NCBI GenBank assembly: GCA_964504335.1 | Contig: CAZDET010000033.1 | Coordinates: 1-53,588 of the forward strand | From: CAZDET01 sp964504335 | GTDB taxonomy: Bacteria > Bacteroidota > Bacteroidia > Chitinophagales > Saprospiraceae | DNA: 53,588 bases | Direction: 5' to 3' | Shown here: piece by piece, positions 26,032 through 34,437 of the stretch | How positions within the stretch are numbered: the first letter of the stretch is position 1 | Layout: each line of letters begins with the position of its first letter | Made by a program: the position numbers and the translations under genes | The notes under the pieces: model-generated | Told to the model about the DNA's origin: nothing | Database searches by the model: none | The model's input: only the letters and a program-made list of their open reading frames with translations

Positions 26032-28164
26032 ATGGCTAAGGATTTAAAATTCACCCGAAATATCGGTATCGCCGCTCATATCGATGCCGGTAAGACGACC
26101 ACTACAGAGCGCATTCTCTTCTATACCGGAATGAGTCACAAAATTGGTGAGGTACACGATGGTGCCGCCACCATGGACTGGATGGAACAGGAGCAGGAGC
26201 GTGGTATCACCATTACTTCGGCCGCCACCAAGACCAGCTGGCGGTGGAAGGAGCAGGAGTTTGCCATCAATATCATCGACACGCCGGGTCACGTGGACTT
26301 CACCGTAGAGGTGAACCGCTCGCTGCGCGTACTTGATGGATTGGTCTTCCTCTTTTGCGCTGTATCCGGAGTGGAACCACAATCAGAAACCAACTGGCGC
26401 CTGGCAGACAACTATAAGGTACCCCGAATTGGGTTCGTCAATAAGATGGACCGCTCAGGGGCCGATTTCTTCGCCGTCGTTCGCGACGTGCAGGAAAAGC
26501 TTGGTTCGAAAGCCATTCCCCTCCAGGTACCCATCGGTGCCGAGGAACGCTTCGAGGGAGTCGTCGATCTGATCACCAACCAGGCGATCATTTGGAATGA
26601 GGATGATATGGGGATGACCTTCGAGGTAGTTTCCATCCCCGACGATCTGGAAGATACTGTACTAGAATGGCGCGAAAAGCTACTGGAAGCAGTTGCCGAG
26701 TACGACGAGTCATTGATGGAGAAATTCTTCGATGATCCCGACAGTATCTCCGAAGAAGAGATGCGTGCCGCCGTGCGCGCCGCCGTAATGGATATGGCCT
26801 TCGTACCCATGATGTGCGGATCGGCATTTAAGAACAAAGGAGTGCAGGCCGTACTGGACGCTGTTTGCTCCTTCCTGCCCTCACCGGTAGACATTGACGC
26901 CGTCAAGGGGATTAATCCCAAGACGGAGCAGGAAGAGCTGCGCAAGCCTTCCGTCGACGAGCCATTCTCCGCGCTGGCATTCAAAATTGCTACCGACCCC
27001 TACGTTGGTCGTCTGGCCTTCATGCGCGTATACTCTGGTTTTCTCGATGCAGGTAGCTACGTCTTCAATACCCGCAACGAAAACAAGGAGCGGATTTCGC
27101 GCCTCTACCAGATGCACGCCAACAAGCAAAATGCCATCGAGCGCGTAGAGGCAGGTGACATTGCCGCCGCTGTCGGCTTTAAGGACATTCGCACCGGAGA
27201 TACGCTCTGTGCACAGGATGCACCTATTATATTCGAATCGATGGTCTTCCCCGATCCGGTAATCGGTGTCGCCATCGAGCCGAAGTCGCAGAAAGACCTC
27301 GATAAGCTGGGTATGGCACTGGCTAAGCTGGCCGAAGAAGACCCGACTTTCCGGGTGCGCTTCGACGAGGATACGAACCAGACCGTCATTAGCGGGATGG
27401 GCGAATTGCACCTCGAAATTATCGTGGATCGCCTCAAGCGCGAATTCAAGGTAGAATGTAGCGTAGGGGAGCCCCAGGTAACCTACAAGGAGGCACTGAC
27501 GACTACGGTTTCACACCGCGAGCGCTTGAAGAAGCAGTCTGGTGGTTCCGGTTTGTTTGCCGACATGGAGTTCGAGCTCGGCCCGGCCGACGAGGAGTTT
27601 CTGGAAAGCGAAGACTTCAAGAACGGCAAGACGCGCCTGCAGTTTGTATGGGACATCGTGGGTGGTTCGATTGACAAGAACTACCAGAAGCCCATCAAGG
27701 ACGGTTTCAACGCTATGATGGACAACGGTGTGCTGGCCGGGTACGGCATCGACAGCATGAAGGTGCGCGTATTTGACGGAAGTATGCACCCCGTCGACTC
27801 CAAGCCGATCGCCTTCGAACTTTGCGCCAAGGAAGGCTTCCGTGCTGCGGCACCCAAAGCCACTCCGAAGCTGCTCGAACCGATCATGAAGCTGGAGATT
27901 ATTTCTCCGGAAGAATATACCGGTAACGTCATTGGTGACCTTAACCGCCGCCGCGGATTGCCGAAAGGGCAAACGCCTCGTGCCGGAGGTGCCGTCTCCA
28001 TCTCTGCCGACGTTCCGCTGAGTGCAATGTTTGGATACGTGACCGATCTGCGTACGATTACGTCCGGTCGCGCCAACTCTACCATGGAATTCTCACACTA
28101 CGCCGAAGCGCCGGCAGGTATCGCTAAAGAGATTATCGAAAAGGCGAACGGCAAAGTAGCATAA
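26032..28164 (+). CDS. fusA: Translation elongation factor G
   Basis: 710 residues. The GTPase that drives translocation of tRNA and mRNA on the ribosome. P-loop AHIDAGKTTT, switch I RGITITSAAT, G3 DTPGHVDF and G4 NKMD are intact, followed by domains II to V with the conserved GMGELHLEIIVDRL and PVDSKPIAFELC region. This is the canonical housekeeping EF-G by context and length. A CAGGAG sequence lies 8 bp before the ATG, a better Shine-Dalgarno site than most genes here. No tuf gene follows; a strong hairpin separates it from rpsJ. Confidence 0.99.
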   Translation: MAKDLKFTRNIGIAAHIDAGKTTTTERILFYTGMSHKIGEVHDGAATMDWMEQEQERGITITSAATKTSWRWKEQEFAINIIDTPGHVDFTVEVNRSLRVLDGLVFLFCAVSGVEPQSETNWRLADNYKVPRIGFVNKMDRSGADFFAVVRDVQEKLGSKAIPLQVPIGAEERFEGVVDLITNQAIIWNEDDMGMTFEVVSIPDDLEDTVLEWREKLLEAVAEYDESLMEKFFDDPDSISEEEMRAAVRAAVMDMAFVPMMCGSAFKNKGVQAVLDAVCSFLPSPVDIDAVKGINPKTEQEELRKPSVDEPFSALAFKIATDPYVGRLAFMRVYSGFLDAGSYVFNTRNENKERISRLYQMHANKQNAIERVEAGDIAAAVGFKDIRTGDTLCAQDAPIIFESMVFPDPVIGVAIEPKSQKDLDKLGMALAKLAEEDPTFRVRFDEDTNQTVISGMGELHLEIIVDRLKREFKVECSVGEPQVTYKEALTTTVSHRERLKKQSGGSGLFADMEFELGPADEEFLESEDFKNGKTRLQFVWDIVGGSIDKNYQKPIKDGFNAMMDNGVLAGYGIDSMKVRVFDGSMHPVDSKPIAFELCAKEGFRAAAPKATPKLLEPIMKLEIISPEEYTGNVIGDLNRRRGLPKGQTPRAGGAVSISADVPLSAMFGYVTDLRTITSGRANSTMEFSHYAEAPAGIAKEIIEKANGKVA

Positions 28165-28172
28165 TCTATCCG

Positions 28173-28217
28173 GGCAGTCGGCCGGCCTCCAAATGTGGAA
28201 CGACCCGGCCGACTGCC
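28173..28217 (+). promoter_or_regulatory. 13-bp perfect hairpin between fusA and rpsJ
   Basis: GGCAGTCGGCCGG (28173-28185) pairs perfectly with CCGGCCGACTGCC (28205-28217), loop of 19 bases. It is followed by TCTCTTTAAG, a weak T-rich tail, so it may be a leaky terminator or attenuator or an RNA-processing site separating str from S10 expression. Confidence 0.75.
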
Positions 28218-28249
28218 TCTCTTTAAGATTTGACAATTGATCTTCAGGC

Positions 28250-28558
28250 ATGAATCAGAAAATTCGTATTAAGCTCCGCTCTTACGATCACAATTTGGTG
28301 GATAAATCGACCGAAAAAATCGTCAAGACGGTAAAAAACAGTGGTGCCGTTGTAACTGGCCCGATTCCGCTGCCCACCGAAAAAAAGTACTTCACCGTGC
28401 TCCGTTCACCGCACGTCAATAAGAAGGCTCGGGAGCAGTTCCAGTTGCGGACCCACAAGCGTTTGATCGAAATCTACACGCCCACGCAAAAGACCGTCGA
28501 CGCCCTGTCGAAGCTAGAGCTCCCAAGTGGTGTGGATATCCAGGTAAAACTGACGTAA
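28250..28558 (+). CDS. rpsJ: 30S ribosomal protein S10
   Basis: 102 residues. S10 is a 30S head protein that also binds NusB in transcription antitermination. Typical sequence: IRIKLRSYDHNLVDKSTEKIVKTV, GPIPLPTEKKYFTVLRSPHVNKKAREQF and RTHKRLIEIYTPTQKTVDALSKLELPSGVDIQVKL, given here in parts. First gene of the S10 section. It is followed by a 231-bp gap with a palindromic repeat before rplC, which is unusual because these genes are normally close together. Confidence 0.99.
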   Translation: MNQKIRIKLRSYDHNLVDKSTEKIVKTVKNSGAVVTGPIPLPTEKKYFTVLRSPHVNKKAREQFQLRTHKRLIEIYTPTQKTVDALSKLELPSGVDIQVKLT

Positions 28559-28642
28559 GCGAGCTTGTACCAATTCCTGCTTATCTCTCCTCGAACGGAG
28601 TAAGCAACCTAATTATTAATGCCAACGCCCTTTGGGAATACA

Positions 28643-28714
28643 TTAATGCTGTAATAATGTAATGCTGTAGTTCTCATATTTAAATTACCGCATTACACTA
28701 TCACAGCATTATGA
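28643..28714. repeat. 8-bp-periodic palindrome between rpsJ and rplC
   Basis: Left arm 28643-28670 is built from octamers TAATGCTG, TAATAATG, TAATGCTG. Right arm 28687-28714 is its near complement (ACCGCATTACACTATCAC then AGCATTATGA). The transcript would fold into a hairpin with about 26-base arms and a 16-base AT-rich loop. The octamer TAATGCTG is shared with the element at 12985. Confidence 0.85.
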
Positions 28715-28789
28715 TTGCCCTTGGGCTAAATAGGCAACAACGTAGCTTCCCCAAGTCCGCCAGCGATGAGGGGGCAAAACCATATACCA

Positions 28790-29410
28790 ATGAATGGAAT
28801 AATTGGTAAGAAAATTGGGATGACCAGCATCTTCGAAGAGGATGGGCGCAACATTGCGTGTACCGTCATCGAGGCCGGCCCCTGCGTAGTAACTCAGGTT
28901 AAATCGGAAGAAACCGATGGCTACTACGCGCTGCAACTGGCATTCGACGAGGCAAAGGAAAAAAATACGACGCAGCCCATGATGGGGCACTTTACCAAGT
29001 CCGAAACTTCTCCGAAGCGTCGATTGGTGGAATTTCGGGACTTCGATATCGACAAATCCCTGGGTGATTTGATCAAGGTAGACGAAGTATTCCAGGAGGG
29101 CGACCGCGTGAGTGCGGTCGGTGTGTCGAAGGGTAAGGGTTTTCAAGGGGTGGTGAAACGCCACAACTTCCGCGGGGTAAACGACGCCACGCACGGCCAG
29201 CACAACCGCCAGCGTGCCCCGGGTTCTATCGGTGCTTCTTCTTACCCCAGCCGGGTATTCAAGGGGATGCGGATGGCCGGCCGCGATGGTGGTGGCCGGG
29301 TCAAGATCAAGGGCCTGCGCGTGCTGAAGGTCTTCCCGGAGAAGAACCTGATTTTGGTGAAAGGTGCGGTTCCCGGTCACAAGGGAGCGTACGTGATTCT
29401 TGAAAAATAA
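28790..29410 (+). CDS. rplC: 50S ribosomal protein L3
   Basis: 206 residues counted from MNGIIGKKIGMTS; an in-frame ATG at 28766 adds eight residues absent from the family. L3 binds 23S rRNA and reaches toward the peptidyl-transferase centre; it is an early assembly protein. Landmarks: VTQVKSEETDGYYALQLAF, GKGFQGVVKRHNF and the central extension with GSIGASSYPSRVFKGMRMAGRDG, whose Gln methylation site region is different from the enterobacterial one. It is the first gene after the palindromic repeat. Confidence 0.98.
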   Translation: MNGIIGKKIGMTSIFEEDGRNIACTVIEAGPCVVTQVKSEETDGYYALQLAFDEAKEKNTTQPMMGHFTKSETSPKRRLVEFRDFDIDKSLGDLIKVDEVFQEGDRVSAVGVSKGKGFQGVVKRHNFRGVNDATHGQHNRQRAPGSIGASSYPSRVFKGMRMAGRDGGGRVKIKGLRVLKVFPEKNLILVKGAVPGHKGAYVILEK

Positions 29411-29452
29411 TGCGATGCACCTGATTATCGCTTCCAATAAAAGGGTTAAGTT

Positions 29453-30079
29453 ATGAAACTCGAAGTGCGAAACGTCCAGGGCCAATCTACCGGCCGCGAA
29501 GTAGAGCTGCCCGAGTCCGTATTCGGAATCGAGCCCAATGAGCACGCGGTGTATCTGGCGGTTAAGTCGTATCTGGCCAACCAGCGCCAGGGGACGCACA
29601 AGGCAAAAGAGCGCGGTGAAGTAGCCGGCTCTACGCGAAAACTCCACCGCCAGAAAGGTACCGGTGGATCGCGGAAAGGCGATATCAAAAACCCGGTGTT
29701 TCGGGGTGGAGGGCGCATCTTTGGCCCCCGTCCGCGCGACTACGGAATTAAGCTGAATCGGAAGGTGCGTACACTTGCCAAGGCTTCGGCCCTGTCGAGC
29801 AAGGCCGGAGCTGGCGATATCGTGGTAGTCGAGGATTTTTCCTTTGATGCTCCCCGGACCAAAAACTACCGGGAGATCCTCAGGGGGCTGTCCGTTGGGC
29901 AGGAGAAAACCCTGCTCGTCACTGCCGACCACGAGCGCGAGGTGTACTTGTCGAGCCGCAACCTCCAGGACGCCCAAGTAATGCGGGCGGCCGACTTGCA
30001 TCCCTACGACATTCTTCGGGCGAATAAGCTCATCCTGTCGGAGGGAGCCATTGATAAACTTGCGGAACTATTTGGATAA
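29453..30079 (+). CDS. rplD: 50S ribosomal protein L4
   Basis: 208 residues. L4 binds 23S rRNA domain I and lines the peptide exit tunnel with its extended loop (KLHRQKGTGGSRKGDIKNPVFRGGG, mentioned in parts: the macrolide-contacting KGTG segment is intact). In enterobacteria L4 represses its own operon; whether that occurs here cannot be seen. Starts 42 bp after rplC. Confidence 0.98.
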   Translation: MKLEVRNVQGQSTGREVELPESVFGIEPNEHAVYLAVKSYLANQRQGTHKAKERGEVAGSTRKLHRQKGTGGSRKGDIKNPVFRGGGRIFGPRPRDYGIKLNRKVRTLAKASALSSKAGAGDIVVVEDFSFDAPRTKNYREILRGLSVGQEKTLLVTADHEREVYLSSRNLQDAQVMRAADLHPYDILRANKLILSEGAIDKLAELFG

Positions 30080-30121
30080 TTCTTCCACGCGCATCGCCGT
30101 GTGGAATTCAGTTGAGAAGCT

Positions 30122-30418
30122 ATGGCAAAGCAAATTTTAATTCGACCCGTTATTACCGAAAAGGCGGAGCCCAAGCAAGACAGCCTCGGGCAATACACCT
30201 TCGTGGTGAATCGAAACGCCAACAAGGTAGAAATCCGCAAGGCGGTGGAAGATACATACGGCGTGACAGTCGAGTCGGTAAACACGCTGTTGATGCCGAG
30301 CAAACGCAAAAACCGAACGACTAAGTCGGGGATCATTCGCGGGCGCATCCCGAGCTACAAAAAAGCTATCGTGACGCTCGCTCCCGAAGATTCCATCGAT
30401 TTCTACGGCGAAATTTAA
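30122..30418 (+). CDS. rplW: 50S ribosomal protein L23
   Basis: 98 residues. L23 sits at the exit of the peptide tunnel and is the docking site for trigger factor and SRP. Features: ILIRPVITEKAE at the start, YTFVVNRNANKVEIRKAVE, and the basic loop KRKNRTTKSGIIRGR. Preceded by a small hairpin (TTCCACGCG paired with CGTGTGGAA, 30083-30106) between rplD and rplW. Confidence 0.98.
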   Translation: MAKQILIRPVITEKAEPKQDSLGQYTFVVNRNANKVEIRKAVEDTYGVTVESVNTLLMPSKRKNRTTKSGIIRGRIPSYKKAIVTLAPEDSIDFYGEI

Positions 30419-30484
30419 TGAAGGCAGGCTGGGTGTGGGGCATATCGCCGGGCCACCGAGATTCAGCCAAGAAATGCAAAGCAG

Positions 30485-31315
30485 ATGCCAGTAAAAAAAT
30501 TCAATCCTGTAACTCCGGGAAGTCGTTTCCACGTCGGGAACACCTTCAAGGAAATTACGACCAATAAGCCGGAAAAGAGCCTGCTGGAACCGATCAAGAA
30601 GTCGGGCGGCCGCAACCGCAGCGGTAAAATGACGGTTCGCCAGCGCGGCGGTGGCCACAAACGGCGGTACCGCGTGATCGACTTCCGTCGGAATAAGGAT
30701 GGCGTTCAGGCCACAGTAAAAACTATTGAGTACGATCCGAACCGCACGGCGTTCATTGCCCTGGTCGAATATTCCGACGGCGAGAAACGCTACATCCTGG
30801 CACCGCAGGGATTGAAGGTAGGAGACACCGTCGTATCCGGTGCCGGAGCAGCTCCGGATACGGGTAATACGCTGTTCTTGTCGGAAATTCCACTGGGTTC
30901 GCCCATCCACGCGATCGAACTTCAGCCGGGAAAAGGAGCAGCCCTGGCGCGCTCTGCCGGTACCAATGGCATTCTGGTTGGCCGCGAAGGCCGGTACGCG
31001 GCGGTTCGACTACCATCGGGCGAAATGCGCCGGATACTGCTGACCTGCCGGGCAACCATCGGCATGATTTCCAATCCCGACCACGGCCTGCAGGTGCTTG
31101 GCAAGGCTGGCCGGAAGCGTTGGCTGGGCAGGCGCCCCCGCGTACGCGGTGTAGCGATGAACCCCGTCGATCACCCCATGGGTGGTGGCGAAGGCCGCGC
31201 TTCGGGTGGACACCCGCGCTCCCGTACGGGTGTGATGGCCAAGGGACAAAAGACCCGCAACCGCAATAAGCCGAGCAACCGCTTGATCATTTCTCGTAGA
31301 AAGACTAAAAACTAA
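30485..31315 (+). CDS. rplB: 50S ribosomal protein L2
   Basis: 276 residues. L2 is a core 50S protein near the peptidyl-transferase centre and bridges the subunits. The functional motif GVAMNPVDHPMGGGEGR carries the important Asp-His pair of the catalysis-related loop; the following His of Escherichia coli is Met here, a form I know from other Bacteroidota. The C-terminus is the usual basic tail (NRNKPSNRLIISRRKTKN). Starts 66 bp after rplW, ends 5 bp before rpsS. Confidence 0.99.
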   Translation: MPVKKFNPVTPGSRFHVGNTFKEITTNKPEKSLLEPIKKSGGRNRSGKMTVRQRGGGHKRRYRVIDFRRNKDGVQATVKTIEYDPNRTAFIALVEYSDGEKRYILAPQGLKVGDTVVSGAGAAPDTGNTLFLSEIPLGSPIHAIELQPGKGAALARSAGTNGILVGREGRYAAVRLPSGEMRRILLTCRATIGMISNPDHGLQVLGKAGRKRWLGRRPRVRGVAMNPVDHPMGGGEGRASGGHPRSRTGVMAKGQKTRNRNKPSNRLIISRRKTKN

Positions 31316-31320
31316 GCCCC

Positions 31321-31590
31321 ATGGCACGATCAATAAAAAAGGGCCCCTACGTTTTTCACAAGCTGCTGAGAAAAGTAGAAATCGCACAGGAATCCAATAA
31401 GAAGAGCGTCATCAAAACCTGGTCGCGTTCCTCTATGATCATACCTGATATGGTCGGGCTGACCATCGCGGTGCACAACGGGAAAACGTTTGTCCCCGTG
31501 TACGTCACTGAAAACATGGTAGGGCACAAACTGGGAGAATTCGCGATCACGCGCAACTTCCGGGGCCACAGCGGCAACCGTAGGAAGTAA
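31321..31590 (+). CDS. rpsS: 30S ribosomal protein S19
   Basis: 89 residues. S19 forms the 30S head complex with S13 and contacts 23S rRNA in a subunit bridge. Standard sequence: MARSIKKGPYVFHKLLRKV, IKTWSRSSMIIPDMVGLTIAVHNGK (parts), and the basic C-terminal GHKLGEFAITRNFRGHSGNRRK. The ATG follows rplB by 5 bp. Confidence 0.99.
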   Translation: MARSIKKGPYVFHKLLRKVEIAQESNKKSVIKTWSRSSMIIPDMVGLTIAVHNGKTFVPVYVTENMVGHKLGEFAITRNFRGHSGNRRK

Positions 31591-31618
31591 TTATCCATCA
31601 CTGGGCAACTGGAATACA

Positions 31619-32026
31619 ATGGAAGCAGTAGCAAAACTTAAAGGAATCCCGATGTCGGCGCGCAAAATGCGCCTGGTCGTGGACAATATACGCGGCAAGC
31701 AGGTCGCCGAGGCGTTGGATATCTTGCGGTACAGCAAGCAGGAAGCCGCAGTGTGGCTGGAGAAAATTCTGCTCTCTGCCATCGCCAACTGGGAATACAA
31801 AACCGGTGGCCTGGAGAGCGCTGATGGCTACGACCTGTACGTCAAGACCATTTACTCAGATCAGGGAACGCAATTGAAGCGTTTCCGGCCGGCCCCCCAC
31901 GGACGGGCGCACCGAATTCGCAAGCACAGCAACCACGTGACCATCATTGTTGAAAATCGCATTGCCCTTCCCAACGAAGCCGATGAGGCCGAAGTGGAAG
32001 AAACCGAAGGCGTGAGCGAAGATTAA
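31619..32026 (+). CDS. rplV: 50S ribosomal protein L22
   Basis: 135 residues, longer than the usual 110. The body is typical (KLKGIPMSARKMRLVVDNIRGK; the tunnel hairpin GTQLKRFRPAPHGRAHRIRKHSNH). The extra C-terminus is acidic (ALPNEADEAEVEETEGVSED) and probably disordered; such acidic tails are common in this phylum. L22 is one wall of the exit tunnel. Confidence 0.98.
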   Translation: MEAVAKLKGIPMSARKMRLVVDNIRGKQVAEALDILRYSKQEAAVWLEKILLSAIANWEYKTGGLESADGYDLYVKTIYSDQGTQLKRFRPAPHGRAHRIRKHSNHVTIIVENRIALPNEADEAEVEETEGVSED

Positions 32027-32040
32027 AAGGACTAATTAAT

Positions 32041-32847
32041 ATGGGTCAGAAGACAAATCCGATCGGTAATCGCCTGGGTATCATTCGGGGTTGGGATTCC
32101 AACTGGTTTGCCGATAAAGATTACGCGGACAAAGTAGTGGAGGACGAGAAAATCCGCCAGTATCTCAGTGCGCGGATTCACAAGGGAGGGATCGCCCGCA
32201 TCATCATCGAGCGTACCCTTAAGCGCATTACAGTGACTATTCACACCTCCCGCCCGGGAATTATTATCGGGAAGGGTGGCCAGGAAGTGGATCGGATCCG
32301 CGAGGAGCTCAAGAAGCTGACGGGAAAGGAGATTCAGATCAACATCATCGAAATTCGCAAGCCCGAGCTCGACGCCAATATTGTAGCAGAGTCTATTGCC
32401 AAGCAATTGGAAGCGCGCATCAACTATCGCCGGGCCATCAAGATGGCCATCTCTTCTACGATGCGGGCTGGTGCCGAGGGGGTGAAAATCCGGATTGCCG
32501 GCCGATTGAACGGCTCGGATATGTCGCGTAACGAGGAATATAAGGAAGGGCGAACGCCCCTGCACACCTTCCGGGCAGATATTGATTATGCCCTTAAGGA
32601 AGCGCAGACCGTGTATGGAAAAATCGGCATCAAATGCTGGATTTGTAAGGGCGAAGTACTTGGAAAGCGCGACTTGAACCCGAATGCCGGATTGACTACT
32701 GGCGGTTCTGGCGGACGCGGAGGTCGTGGTGGCGGAGGTGATCGCAGTGGCCGGGGTGGCCGAGACCGTGGCCGGGGTGGAAGTGATCGCGGTGGCCGCG
32801 GCGGCCGCGGTGGACGTGGCGGCGGCGGACGCGGCGGAAACCGCTAA
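32041..32847 (+). CDS. rpsC: 30S ribosomal protein S3 with RGG-rich tail
   Basis: 268 residues. Residues 1-215 are an ordinary S3: N-terminal domain, KH domain with RPGIIIGKGGQEVDRIREEL, and the C-terminal domain ending KCWICKGEVLGKRDLNP. S3 forms the mRNA entry channel and helps helicase activity. Residues about 219-268 add about 50 residues composed almost only of Gly, Arg, Asp and Ser (GGRGGRGGGGDRSGRGGR and similar), an RGG/RG tail of the type found in RNA-binding proteins, not normal for S3. A 139-bp gap with a promoter-like box follows before rplP. Confidence 0.98.
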   Translation: MGQKTNPIGNRLGIIRGWDSNWFADKDYADKVVEDEKIRQYLSARIHKGGIARIIIERTLKRITVTIHTSRPGIIIGKGGQEVDRIREELKKLTGKEIQINIIEIRKPELDANIVAESIAKQLEARINYRRAIKMAISSTMRAGAEGVKIRIAGRLNGSDMSRNEEYKEGRTPLHTFRADIDYALKEAQTVYGKIGIKCWICKGEVLGKRDLNPNAGLTTGGSGGRGGRGGGGDRSGRGGRDRGRGGSDRGGRGGRGGRGGGGRGGNR

Positions 32848-32910
32848 GCTTTCGGTAGCATCCGCGCTAATTTGAGCGCCGTTGGATTTCTGAAACTTGG
32901 AATAATGCCG

Positions 32911-32918
32911 TACCTTTG
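32911..32918 (+). promoter_or_regulatory. Internal promoter box upstream of rplP
   Basis: TACCTTTG matches the -7 consensus TAnnTTTG exactly and lies 68 bp before the rplP ATG in the 139-bp gap after rpsC. A convincing -33 element at 17-20 bp was not found (TTTCTG at 32887-32892 is the nearest). Confidence 0.55.
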
Positions 32919-32986
32919 CCTGACTTTTTCAAAAGCAGCCTCGGAACGGCGCGGTTCGCACAGCGCGGACACTAAAATATAGAGCA

Positions 32987-33406
32987 ATGTTACAGCCGAG
33001 AAGAACAAAATACCGCAAGCAGCAAAAGGGCCGCAACCGAGGCATCGCCGGTCGCGGTTACACCGTGGCTTTTGGTTCGTTTGGCTTGAAATCACTGGAT
33101 GGCGGGCGGATCACCAACCGGCAGATTGAGGCGGCTCGTATTGCGATGACGCGCTACATGAAGCGTGAAGGAAAAGTTTGGATTCGCATTTTCCCCGATA
33201 AGCCCATCACGAGTAAGCCGTTGGAGGTACGTATGGGTAAGGGTAAAGGTAACCTCGATCACTGGGTAGCAAACGTACAGCCCGGCCGGATTATGTTCGA
33301 GCTTGATGGTGTGCCCCGCGAGATTGCTGAGGAAGCCCTGCGACTGGCCGCTCAGAAGTTGCCGGTTCAAACGAAAACGGTCGTTCGTCCTGATTACGCA
33401 GACTAA
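32987..33406 (+). CDS. rplP: 50S ribosomal protein L16
   Basis: 139 residues. L16 organises the A-site region of the 50S subunit. Standard landmarks: MLQPRRTKYRKQQKGRNRG, GRGYTVAFGSFGLKSLDGG, GKVWIRIFPDKPITSKPLEVRMGKGKG (in part) including the region hydroxylated in some bacteria, and the C-terminal EEALRLAAQKLPVQTK. It is preceded by its own promoter-like box. Confidence 0.99.
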   Translation: MLQPRRTKYRKQQKGRNRGIAGRGYTVAFGSFGLKSLDGGRITNRQIEAARIAMTRYMKREGKVWIRIFPDKPITSKPLEVRMGKGKGNLDHWVANVQPGRIMFELDGVPREIAEEALRLAAQKLPVQTKTVVRPDYAD

Positions 33407-33434
33407 CGGCTGTTGCCGCTTAAAGACTTACGCA

Positions 33435-33701
33435 ATGGCAAGTAAAAAATACCTCGAGCTGCAAAACTTCACAGATGAAGAGTTGCAGTCCGAACTAAAC
33501 GATACCGTTACTCAGTACGGTAAAATGCAGCTGGATCACAATGTGGTGGGGCTGGAAAATCCGCTGGCGCTCCGCGAAGTGCGCCGGGATATTGCCCGGA
33601 TGAAGGCAGAAATGCGCCGCAGGGAGCTGGCCGGAGCAGATGAGGCCACCCTGGCGAAGCGGACCAAAATCCGTTCGCGGCGTAAATCGCGGACCAGGTA
33701 G
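33435..33701 (+). CDS. rpmC: 50S ribosomal protein L29
   Basis: 88 residues from the ATG at 33435 (MASKKYLELQNFTDEEL). A longer open frame begins inside rplP at 33303 and is rejected because it overlaps it. L29 is normally about 65 residues; the extra C-terminal 23 residues (DEATLAKRTKIRSRRKSRTR) are basic and Bacteroidota-specific in appearance. L29 contacts L23 at the exit tunnel. Confidence 0.95.
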   Translation: MASKKYLELQNFTDEELQSELNDTVTQYGKMQLDHNVVGLENPLALREVRRDIARMKAEMRRRELAGADEATLAKRTKIRSRRKSRTR

Positions 33702-33711
33702 CTGCTAACCA

Positions 33712-33987
33712 ATGTCAAATTATTTAGCAATGCAAGAACGCAATTTGCGCAAAGAACGGATCGGTGTCGTGACCAGCAACAAGATGGATAAGACCATCTC
33801 GGTGTCAGTGGAGCGGCGGCTTCGGCACCCGATTTACGGTAAGTTTGTAAAAAAGTCAAAGAAATTCATGGCTCACGACGAGCAGAATGAGTGCCGGATC
33901 GGCGATCTGGTGCGCATTATGGAAACGCGTCCTCTGAGCAGTAAAAAGCGGTGGCGACTCGTCGAAGTGCTGGAAAAGGCCAAGTAA
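33712..33987 (+). CDS. rpsQ: 30S ribosomal protein S17
   Basis: 91 residues from 33712; the ATG at 33730 (MQERNLRKERIG) gives the usual family N-terminus with 85 residues and has an AT-rich upstream stretch, so it may be the real start. S17 binds 16S rRNA helix 11 and is an early assembly protein. Landmarks: RKERIGVVTSNKMDKTISVSVERR and CRIGDLVRIMETRPLSSKKRWRL. Confidence 0.97.
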   Translation: MSNYLAMQERNLRKERIGVVTSNKMDKTISVSVERRLRHPIYGKFVKKSKKFMAHDEQNECRIGDLVRIMETRPLSSKKRWRLVEVLEKAK

Positions 33988-34044
33988 GCCTGCTCCGCTC
34001 TACCAACGAACGGTCGTCTTAGCGATTTCTAAAGTGAACGTGTC

Positions 34045-34410
34045 ATGATTCAGCAAGAGTCCCGGCTGCGAGTAGCCGATAATAGCGGAGCAAAGGAAGT
34101 GCTCTGCATCCGCGTACTGGGTGGCTCCAAGCGGCGCTACGCCACTATTGGCGACACCATCGTTGTCTCCGTTAAGGATGCCTCGCCGGGAGGAATCAAA
34201 AAAGGAGCGGTAAGTAAAGCCGTCGTAGTGCGGACGAAAAAGGAAATCCGTCGTCGTGATGGCTCCTACATCCGCTTCGACGACAATGCGGTGGTATTGC
34301 TCACGGCGAGCGAAGAGCCCCGGGGTACCCGCATTTTCGGCCCGGTAGCGCGGGAACTGCGCGAACGGGATTTTATGCGCATCGTTTCATTGGCACCGGA
34401 AGTTCTGTAA
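34045..34410 (+). CDS. rplN: 50S ribosomal protein L14
   Basis: 121 residues, full length. L14 forms the subunit bridge B8 with 16S rRNA helix 14 and is the site bound by RsfS. Landmarks: MIQQESRLRVADNSGAKEVLCI, GDTIVVSVKDASPGG, VVRTKKEIRRRDGSYIRFDDNA and ARELRERDFMRIVSLAPEVL. Confidence 0.99.
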   Translation: MIQQESRLRVADNSGAKEVLCIRVLGGSKRRYATIGDTIVVSVKDASPGGIKKGAVSKAVVVRTKKEIRRRDGSYIRFDDNAVVLLTASEEPRGTRIFGPVARELRERDFMRIVSLAPEVL

Positions 34411-34437
34411 GAACGGAGGCTTCGAAAATAAGAGACA

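Noticed and set aside
28709..30001. 430-codon minus-strand open frame opposite rplC and rplD
   Set aside because: It is antisense to two certain ribosomal genes and has no recognisable domain; GC-rich codon use makes long mirror frames common here.
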